In this document: in pieces, positions 16,130 through 21,131 of the stretch | Position numbering within the stretch: position 1 is the first letter of the stretch | Layout of the letters: the number at the start of each line of letters is the position of its first letter | Assembly: GCA_015661555.1 (NCBI GenBank) | Contig: DQVW01000006.1 | Coordinates: 1-31,899 of the forward strand | Direction of reading: 5' to 3' | DNA length: 31,899 bases | Source: Methanothermococcus okinawensis | GTDB lineage: Archaea > AGJL01 > Methanococci > Methanococcales > Methanococcaceae | The notes under the pieces: generated by a model | Databases searched by the model: none | Told to the model about the DNA's origin: nothing | Seen by the model: the letters and a program-made list of their open reading frames with translations, nothing else | Position numbers and translations under genes: made by a program

Positions 16130-16744
16130 ATGGAAAGTATAGAGAACCTGGAGAAGAGATTACGTCCTAGAGGGGAGGTATCTATCATTGGATGTGGTAG
16201 ACTGGGAGTTCGTGTTGCAATGAATCTGATGGAGGTACATAGGGGAGGTCCTGAGAAGATATATCTATTTGACGAGGCAAAGATAGAGAGGAACGACATT
16301 ATCCATAGAAGACTTGGAGGAAAGGTTGGAGAATATAAGGTTAAATTCCTAGAGAGGTTTTACAGTGAGAGGGTTGTAGGGATTCCCAAGAATATAAAGG
16401 TGGACAATCTCCATATGATAAAAGGCGATGTTGCTATAATCTGTATCGCTGGAGGGGATACCATCCCTACAAGACTTATGATAATCGACTACTGTAAAAA
16501 GAGGGGGATAAAGACCATAGGTACAGATGGGGTCTTTGGTATAGATGAGAAGGTGAAGGTCTCAGATGCCAAGTATGCAAGGGGTCCTGCAAGGTATCTC
16601 AAACTTAAAGAGGAGGGTCACACCGTTGTAGGTACTGGGAAATATATAAAAGATGGGGAACCTATAACTCCATATATTTTAGATGAGATAGGGAAGAAGA
16701 TGGTAATAGAGTGTCTAAAGGTTCTAAACAGTATCTACAGATGA
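16130..16744 (+). CDS. ThiF/E1-like adenylating protein, candidate HcgE
   Basis: A 204-residue protein with the nucleotide-binding motif EVSIIGCGRLGVRVAMNLME followed by IYLFDEAKIERNDIIHRR, the arrangement seen in ubiquitin-E1/ThiF/MoeB-type folds. GDVAIICIAGGDTIPTRLMI and KKRGIKTIGTDGVFGI complete the fold. It lacks the catalytic Cys region and zinc-binding CxxC pairs of canonical MoeB/ThiF. That shape, in a methanogen, suggests HcgE, which adenylates the carboxyl group of the pyridinol precursor of the [Fe]-hydrogenase cofactor. I infer this from fold and size only. ATG 16130 is preferred over GTG 16121, since GTGAT (16121-16125) then serves as ribosome binding site. nadA follows within 10 bases. 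Confidence 0.6.
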   Translation: MESIENLEKRLRPRGEVSIIGCGRLGVRVAMNLMEVHRGGPEKIYLFDEAKIERNDIIHRRLGGKVGEYKVKFLERFYSERVVGIPKNIKVDNLHMIKGDVAIICIAGGDTIPTRLMIIDYCKKRGIKTIGTDGVFGIDEKVKVSDAKYARGPARYLKLKEEGHTVVGTGKYIKDGEPITPYILDEIGKKMVIECLKVLNSIYR

Positions 16745-16753
16745 GGGATGGTG

Positions 16754-17680
16754 ATGGGCATAAGGGAGAGGATTGATAAATTAAAGAGGGAGAAAAACGC
16801 CATAATACTTGCCCACAACTATCAACCTGAGGAGATCCAGAGGGTTGCCGATTTTGTAGGTGACTCCCTGGAACTCTGTAGGATAGCTGAGAGGACAGAT
16901 GCCGATATTGTGGTATTTTGTGGTGTGGATTTTATGGCTGAAACTGCAAAGATACTTAATAAGGACAAGAAAGTACTGATACCTGAGATTAGGGATACAG
17001 AGTGTCCCATGGCCCATCAACTATCCCCTGAGATGATAGTAGAGGCTAAAAAGAAACATCCCAACGCCAAGGTGGTTATATATATAAATACCCTCTCAGA
17101 GGTCAAGGTTCTGGCAGATGGAATATGTACCTCTGCAAATGCCCATATCGTGGTAAACTCCTTTGAAGAGGAGGAGATTATATTTGGACCAGATAGGAAC
17201 CTTGGATACTACGTGGAGAAGAGAACTGGGAAGAAGATAATCCCAGTACCTGAAGATGGCCACTGCTACGTACACAAGAAGTTTACAGTTGATGATATAC
17301 TGAGAGTTAAAAAGAGATATCCAGATGCCCAGGTCTTAGTGCACCCTGAGTGTGACCCTGAAGTTCAGGAGATGGCAGATTACGTCTACAGTACAGGAGG
17401 TATGGTTAAACATGTTCTCAACTCCCCTGGGAAAGTATTTATAATAGGTACCGAGGTGGACATGATAACTAGGCTGAAGATAGAGTTGGAGAAGAGGGGG
17501 GAGGAGAAGAAGTTGATACCTCTAAGGGAGGACGCCATCTGTGAGCCCATGAAGAGGATAACCCTTGAGAAGTTGGAGAGGTGTTTAGTGGAGGAGAAGT
17601 ACGAGGTTGTACTAGATGAGGAGATAATAGAGAGGGCTAAAAGGGCTATCGACTACATGCTATCTCTCAGTGGAGGTTAA
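16754..17680 (+). CDS. nadA: Quinolinate synthase
   Basis: 4Fe-4S enzyme that condenses iminoaspartate with dihydroxyacetone phosphate to quinolinate in NAD synthesis. The 308-residue protein has AIILAHNYQPEEIQ near the start and the three expected cluster cysteines: Cys84 in RDTECPMAHQ, Cys171 in DGHCYVHKKF and Cys263 in DAICEPMKRI. VHPECDPEV and NSPGKVFIIGTEV are also typical. ATG 16754 is preferred to ATG 16748, because GAGGG (16743-16747) is then well spaced and the family starts close to this point; the other start adds two residues. It is coupled to the gene before it. Confidence 0.96.
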   Translation: MGIRERIDKLKREKNAIILAHNYQPEEIQRVADFVGDSLELCRIAERTDADIVVFCGVDFMAETAKILNKDKKVLIPEIRDTECPMAHQLSPEMIVEAKKKHPNAKVVIYINTLSEVKVLADGICTSANAHIVVNSFEEEEIIFGPDRNLGYYVEKRTGKKIIPVPEDGHCYVHKKFTVDDILRVKKRYPDAQVLVHPECDPEVQEMADYVYSTGGMVKHVLNSPGKVFIIGTEVDMITRLKIELEKRGEEKKLIPLREDAICEPMKRITLEKLERCLVEEKYEVVLDEEIIERAKRAIDYMLSLSGG

Positions 17681-17682
17681 AG

Positions 17683-17690
17683 TTTATATA
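17683..17690 (+). promoter_or_regulatory. TATA box for the H/ACA-like RNA
   Basis: TTTATATA in TTAAAGTTTATATAGG, right after the nadA stop. It predicts a transcription start near 17713, three bases before the first 9-bp stem. It matches the box at 15883-15890 in sequence and in distance from the preceding stop codon. Confidence 0.65.
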
Positions 17691-17712
17691 GGAGATCCTA
17701 CTATATAGATCA

Positions 17713-17957
17713 ATGCCCTTCAATGAACCGACCCACATGGAGCATAGGGGGATTACCCCTGCGATGATAGCGGGTTCGATATTGAAGGGATACTTAAAAT
17801 TTAAGGGGATTTTGAGGGTGAGCCCTGTGACAGGGGAGTATTCCCTGGGGATGATCAGGGTATAGTAAAAATCCCCATAACCCCTCAACATAGGGTTAGC
17901 CATTCTGACGTGGCGTAGGCCAAGGATGAGGAATGGTGTTAGTGTTGAGGGATAATT
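17713..17957 (+). ncRNA. Candidate three-hairpin H/ACA guide RNA
   Basis: Three consecutive hairpins, each closed by a perfect 9-bp stem and each followed directly by ATA. They are CCCTTCAAT (17716-17724) with ATTGAAGGG (17781-17789), GGGGATTTT (17805-17813) with AAAATCCCC (17868-17876), and CCCTCAACA (17882-17890) with TGTTGAGGG (17943-17951). In hairpin 2 an upper stem CCCTG/CAGGG leads to a kink-turn (TGA 17828-17830 opposite GATGA 17850-17854) and an apical stem CAGGG/CCCTG. Hairpin 3 has the upper stem CCATTC/GAATGG, a kink-turn (TGA 17906-17908, GATGA 17925-17929) and an apical TGGC/GCCA. Unpaired pocket strands lie between lower and upper stems: 17814-17822 with 17861-17867, and 17891-17899 with 17937-17942. 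This is the layout of archaeal H/ACA RNAs that guide rRNA pseudouridylation with L7Ae and Cbf5. Hairpin 1 is less regular, though GATGA is present. Confidence 0.75.
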
Positions 17958-17987
17958 CCCTATTTTCCTGTTTCCACTGTTTATCTC

Positions 17988-17995
17988 TTTTTTTT
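17988..17995 (+). terminator. Oligo-T terminator after the H/ACA-like RNA
   Basis: A run of eight T about 34 bases past the last stem, consistent with archaeal intrinsic termination. The rest of 17958-18017 is T-rich and contains TTTTATATATTAAC (17993-18006), a possible promoter remnant for the gene at 18018. Confidence 0.45.
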
Positions 17996-18017
17996 ATATA
18001 TTAACTGGTGAAAAACC

Positions 18018-18803
18018 ATGAGACTTACTTTTCTATATCATGAGGGTAACCAGGGTATGGAGAGATTTTATCACCATTTAATAAACGACAGGGATTTCTG
18101 TAGGATATGTGAGGACTGCTATAACTGTCGTGGAGAGTGGAGTTATAGGGAGGAGGTGGAGAGGGTTGTTATACCTCCGGTGGGGAAGGAGGAGTTTATA
18201 GAGGATCCCTCTGAGTATATCCCGGAGATCCCCAGGGGGGATGTGGTAATAGCCCAACTTCATCAGGATCTCCTCTACGAACTCCCCTATATTATAGAGG
18301 ATAGGGGGTATAGGTTACTTATAGTACCCTCTGAAACTCCCAAGGATCTCTCCCCCTCTATGAGAAACACCTTAAGGGAGATCTGTGAAGAGTTAGGTAT
18401 GGATTTTGAGAATCCAAAACCTTTCTGCGCCTTAAAGAAGAGGGAGGGAAGGGAGATACTTAACAGATTTATAGATTACTTCAAGATAGGATATCCACAG
18501 ATGGAGGTAAAGGTAGAGGGGCATAAGGTGGTAGATGCCAAGGTGTTGGTGTCGGCACCCTGTGGCATGACCTACTACATAGCAAAGAGGATAAGGGGAA
18601 AGTCCCTGGGAGAGTTAAAGGAGGAGGTAATCAAGGCCCACCACAACTACCCATGTCTTGGAAGTATGGAGTACGACAGGGAGTTGGAGGACACCATCCT
18701 TCACGAGGCAGGATATATAGCTCTGGAAAGTGTAAGGAGGGCCCTCCTACCTTACAGGTGTAAAAACAGATACTGTAGTAAAGGCTGTCTAATGCAGCCC
18801 TAG
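18018..18803 (+). CDS. DUF166 family protein
   Basis: A 261-residue archaeal protein that I place in the DUF166 family. Cys pairs occur at the N-terminus (CRICEDCYNC, about 28-37) and at the C-terminus (YRCKNRYCSKGC), suggesting a metal or iron-sulfur site. Other conserved-looking stretches are RGDVVIAQLHQDLLYELPYI, LIVPSETPKDLSP and VLVSAPCGMTYYIAKRIRGK. No biochemical role is known to me. hisB follows 8 bases after the stop, with its ribosome binding site overlapping the stop codon. Confidence 0.75.
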   Translation: MRLTFLYHEGNQGMERFYHHLINDRDFCRICEDCYNCRGEWSYREEVERVVIPPVGKEEFIEDPSEYIPEIPRGDVVIAQLHQDLLYELPYIIEDRGYRLLIVPSETPKDLSPSMRNTLREICEELGMDFENPKPFCALKKREGREILNRFIDYFKIGYPQMEVKVEGHKVVDAKVLVSAPCGMTYYIAKRIRGKSLGELKEEVIKAHHNYPCLGSMEYDRELEDTILHEAGYIALESVRRALLPYRCKNRYCSKGCLMQP

Positions 18804-18811
18804 GTGATAGC

Positions 18812-19384
18812 TTGAGGATCTTCGAGATCAAGAGGAAAACCAGGGAGACCAATATTACTTTAACTATTAATATCGACGGTACTGGGGAGTATGAGATCCT
18901 TACAAAGATACCCTTCTTTGACCATGTTCTATCCTCCTTTGCAAAACATGGATCCTTCGACCTCTATATCTATGCAGAGGGAGACTTGGAGGTGGACGAC
19001 CATCACCTTGTAGAGGATGTTGGTATAGCCCTAGGTCTCGCCTTAAAGGAGGTTGAGAGGAAAAATATAAGGAGATTTGGATGGGCTATTATTCCCATGG
19101 ATGACGCCCGTGCCATGGTAGCCATAGATCTAGGGGGGAGGCCCTACGTCGTTGGAGAGTATATCCCAGTTAGAGAGAGAATAGGAAACTTCTCTACAGA
19201 GAATGTAATTCACTTCTTCCAATCTGTTGCAAACAACGGGAAGATGAATATACACTTTGAGGTAAAGGGGACAAATGAACATCACAAGATAGAGGCGCTC
19301 TTTAAGGCCTTTGGTGTGGCCCTGGACATGGCTACTCAGGTAGATGAGAGGAAGGGGATAATAAGTACAAAGGGTGTGGTTTAG
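18812..19384 (+). CDS. hisB: Imidazoleglycerol-phosphate dehydratase
   Basis: Manganese enzyme of histidine synthesis that dehydrates imidazole glycerol phosphate. The 190 residues have FFDHVLSSFAKHGSFDL (about 34-50), the metal-binding DDHHLVEDVGIALG (about 63-76), PMDDARAMVAIDLGGRPY and the second metal motif NEHHKIEALFKAFG (about 148-161). It starts at TTG 18812, chosen because GGTGAT (18803-18808) lies three bases upstream. The alkyltransferase gene starts at the very next base after its stop. hisF is elsewhere in the window, so his genes are scattered. Confidence 0.96.
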   Translation: MRIFEIKRKTRETNITLTINIDGTGEYEILTKIPFFDHVLSSFAKHGSFDLYIYAEGDLEVDDHHLVEDVGIALGLALKEVERKNIRRFGWAIIPMDDARAMVAIDLGGRPYVVGEYIPVRERIGNFSTENVIHFFQSVANNGKMNIHFEVKGTNEHHKIEALFKAFGVALDMATQVDERKGIISTKGVV

Positions 19385-19693
19385 ATGGAAGGTAGCTCCC
19401 TTAGAGAGAGGTGTTACAGGTTAATATCTAGGATTCCTAGGGGGAGGGTTACCACCTACAAGGAGGTTGCAGAGGCTCTAGGAATCAGAGGGTATAGAGT
19501 GGTGGGGAGGTTACTAAGTAGGAATCCTAGACCTGTAGAGATACCCTGCCATAGGGTGGTTAAATCCAACGGTGAAGTAGGAGGTTATGTAATGGGTGTT
19601 GAGAAGAAGATAGAACTTCTAAGATCTGAGGGTATACCTGTGGAGAATGGAAAGATAGTAAATTTCCAGGAGTACTTTTTTAGGTTAAAGTAG
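19385..19693 (+). CDS. ogt: Methylated-DNA-[protein]-cysteine S-methyltransferase domain protein
   Basis: A 102-residue protein that is just the DNA-binding/active-site domain of O6-alkylguanine-DNA alkyltransferases. It has IPRGRVTTYKEVAEALGIRG, the helix-turn-helix region with the arginine finger (RVVGRLLSRNP), and the acceptor Cys in IPCHRVVKSNGEVGGY. The Cys is present, unlike alkyltransferase-like proteins, where it is usually Trp. Most repair enzymes, including the M. jannaschii one as I recall, also have an N-terminal domain of about 60-80 residues that is missing here. It starts at the base after the hisB stop and is probably coupled to it. Confidence 0.88.
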   Translation: MEGSSLRERCYRLISRIPRGRVTTYKEVAEALGIRGYRVVGRLLSRNPRPVEIPCHRVVKSNGEVGGYVMGVEKKIELLRSEGIPVENGKIVNFQEYFFRLK

Positions 19694-19730
19694 AAATTAT
19701 TTGTGAATATTTTTGCACTACATCGTAATC

Positions 19731-19740
19731 TATATATACC
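19731..19740 (+). promoter_or_regulatory. TATA box for the tRNA-Gly pair
   Basis: TATATATACC lies about 40-49 bases before the first tRNA. That predicts a start near 19760 and a short 5' leader for removal by RNase P. Confidence 0.5.
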
Positions 19741-19779
19741 ATTATATTCTTTATATCTTTTGCCCGTGGTAGAGATAAA

Positions 19780-19852
19780 GCGGCCTTGATGTAGCCTGGT
19801 ATCATACGGCCCTGCCACGGCCGGTACCCGGGTTCAAATCCCGGAGGCCGCA
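19780..19852 (+). tRNA. tRNA-Gly (anticodon GCC)
   Basis: Acceptor arms GCGGCCT (19780-19786) and AGGCCGC pair fully. The anticodon stem CGGCC/GGCCG encloses the loop CTGCCAC, giving anticodon GCC. The T arm reads CCGGGTTCAAATCCCGG. The discriminator is A at 19852. CCA is not encoded here (CTT follows), so it must be added after transcription. It reads GGC and GGT codons. Confidence 0.96.
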
Positions 19853-19861
19853 CTTTGTAGT

Positions 19862-19937
19862 GCGCCAGTGGTGTAGCCTGGTATCACTCTGGCCTTCCAA
19901 GCCAGCAACTCGGGTTCAAATCCCGACTGGCGCACCA
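19862..19937 (+). tRNA. tRNA-Gly (anticodon TCC), CCA encoded
   Basis: Acceptor arms GCGCCAG (19862-19868) and CTGGCGC pair fully. The anticodon stem CTGGC/GCCAG encloses CTTCCAA, giving anticodon TCC for GGA and GGG codons. The T arm CGGGTTCAAATCCCG is canonical. The discriminator A (19934) is followed by CCA in the DNA. It is 9 bases after the GCC tRNA, so the two are probably one transcript. Confidence 0.96.
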
Positions 19938-20052
19938 TATTTTTTTATAGTTTCTTATATTTATAAATTTAAATATACTAATAAATCTTAACAAAGTATA
20001 TATACCTCTATCCCTCTTTTATCAACTTTTTATAAAGGGATAAGGTGTTAGC

Positions 20053-20739
20053 ATGGAGAAGGGAGACATAGTGAAGGTATCCTACAGTGGTTATGTAGAT
20101 GGAAAACTCTTCGATACTACAGATGAGGAGTTGGCCAAGAAGGAGGGGATATACAACCCTGGAATGAAGTACGGCCCAGTTACCGTCATAGTGGGAGAGG
20201 GTATGTTGATACCAGGTCTAGATGAGGCACTGTTAGAGATGGAGGTAGGAGAAGAGAGGGAGTTGGAGCTTCCACCTGAAAAGGCCTTTGGTAAGAGGGA
20301 TCCTTCAAAGATCAAGTTGGTACCTCTGAGAGAGTTTAAGAAACATGGGATAAATCCAGTTGTAGGAATGCCTGTTACCATAAACAACCAGGTAGGTAGG
20401 ATAGTAAGTGTAAATGGGGGAAGGGTTCTAGTGGACTTCAACCATCAGTTGGCAGGTAAAACTGTAAGATACATCCTAAAGGTAGAGGAGTTAGTAGATA
20501 AACCTGAGGATATAGTAAGGGAGTTGTTGAAACTTGTTATTCCTGCCTTAGATGTTGAGAAGGTGAAGGTGGAAGTTAAGGAGAAGGAGGTTAGTATCAC
20601 CCTACCTGGGGAGATGTTGATACCCTTGAAAAATGTAGGGGCACTTAAAAAGATAGTTGCAGATGAGATATTGAAGAGGTTGGATGTTGAGAAGGTATCC
20701 TTTATAGAGGAGTTTAAGGAGGAGAAAAAGTCCCAGTAA
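20053..20739 (+). CDS. FKBP-type peptidyl-prolyl cis-trans isomerase (long archaeal SlyD-like form)
   Basis: Protein-folding helper of 228 residues. The FKBP domain starts MEKGDIVKVSYSGYVDGKLF, with MLIPGLDEALLEMEVGEERE (about 55-74) and PPEKAFGKRDPSKI. The inserted flap region, VGMPVTINNQVGRIVSVNGG and VDFNHQLAGKTV, is the SlyD/IF (insert-in-flap) domain that binds unfolded protein. A C-terminal domain of about 75 residues, rich in Lys and Glu, is typical of the long archaeal form. It stands alone, with an AT-rich promoter region (19938-20052) before it and the repeat region at 20740 after it. Confidence 0.94.
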   Translation: MEKGDIVKVSYSGYVDGKLFDTTDEELAKKEGIYNPGMKYGPVTVIVGEGMLIPGLDEALLEMEVGEERELELPPEKAFGKRDPSKIKLVPLREFKKHGINPVVGMPVTINNQVGRIVSVNGGRVLVDFNHQLAGKTVRYILKVEELVDKPEDIVRELLKLVIPALDVEKVKVEVKEKEVSITLPGEMLIPLKNVGALKKIVADEILKRLDVEKVSFIEEFKEEKKSQ

Positions 20740-21131
20740 TTAGGATAAAATCATTCTGGTTATCCGTCGCTTTTGGAACATCCAGGGAATACCTCCTCTC
20801 TTATCTGAGGGCTCTCAGGGGGATGTTAACTGTAATCCCTATCCGCTTCAAAACCACAGTTTACACCTTATTGTTATATAGCCAGTGTTGCTATCCTCTA
20901 CAACAGCCCTTCCCCAGTGAAGGTTAAGTCACTATTTTTTATGGGGTACGGATTTCGGAAGGTACTGGGACAGGAGTCCATAGCGAGATTTTGGAAGGGT
21001 ACGAATTTCGTACCACCCCCCAGAATCTCACACTATAGGTGAAAATTGAGGGGTTGATTTATATAGTAGTGCAAAAATTCGAGGGGTACGAATTTCGGCA
21101 AAAAATTCAGAGTAGAATTCAAAAAAATAGT
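20740..21131. repeat. Repeat-bearing intergenic region, copy A
   Basis: A 392-base gap between converging genes with no recognised gene. It begins with the element TCTGGTTATCCGTC (20755-20768). Its second half holds three copies of a 16-base motif of the type GGGGTACGGATTTCGG: 20943-20958, about 20996-21011, and 21083-21098. Between the first two is a 34-base core (20959-20992, starting AAGGTACTGGGACAGG). The core recurs with one change at 31738-31771. The second motif copy extends into the perfect palindrome GGTACGAATTTCGTACC (20998-21014). A 69-codon open frame (20836-21042) runs through the core with ATG at 20941, but the repeated motif appears in different frames, so DNA- or RNA-level repetition is more likely than protein coding. 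Confidence 0.7.

Noticed and set aside
17716..17792. tRNA-like reading of hairpin 1 (GGGTTCGAT resembles a T loop)
   Set aside because: No matching T stem, D arm or anticodon arm; the outer stem is 9 bp rather than 7.
17667..17903. Minus-strand open frame of 78 codons across the nadA 3' end and RNA region
   Set aside because: It runs through the stems of the H/ACA-like RNA, has no ribosome binding site and resembles no protein.
17713..17957. Possible RNase P RNA or SRP RNA
   Set aside because: The conserved blocks expected for RNase P RNA (GAGGAAAGTCC-type) and for SRP RNA were not found; the repeated 9-bp stems with ATA fit H/ACA much better.
20940..21100. CRISPR array
   Set aside because: The repeated motif is 16 bases and imperfect, spacing is uneven, and only three copies occur; no cas genes are in the window.
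20740..21131. Insertion sequence or transposase remnant
   Set aside because: No terminal inverted repeats or recognisable transposase motif; minus-strand open pieces are short and broken by stops.
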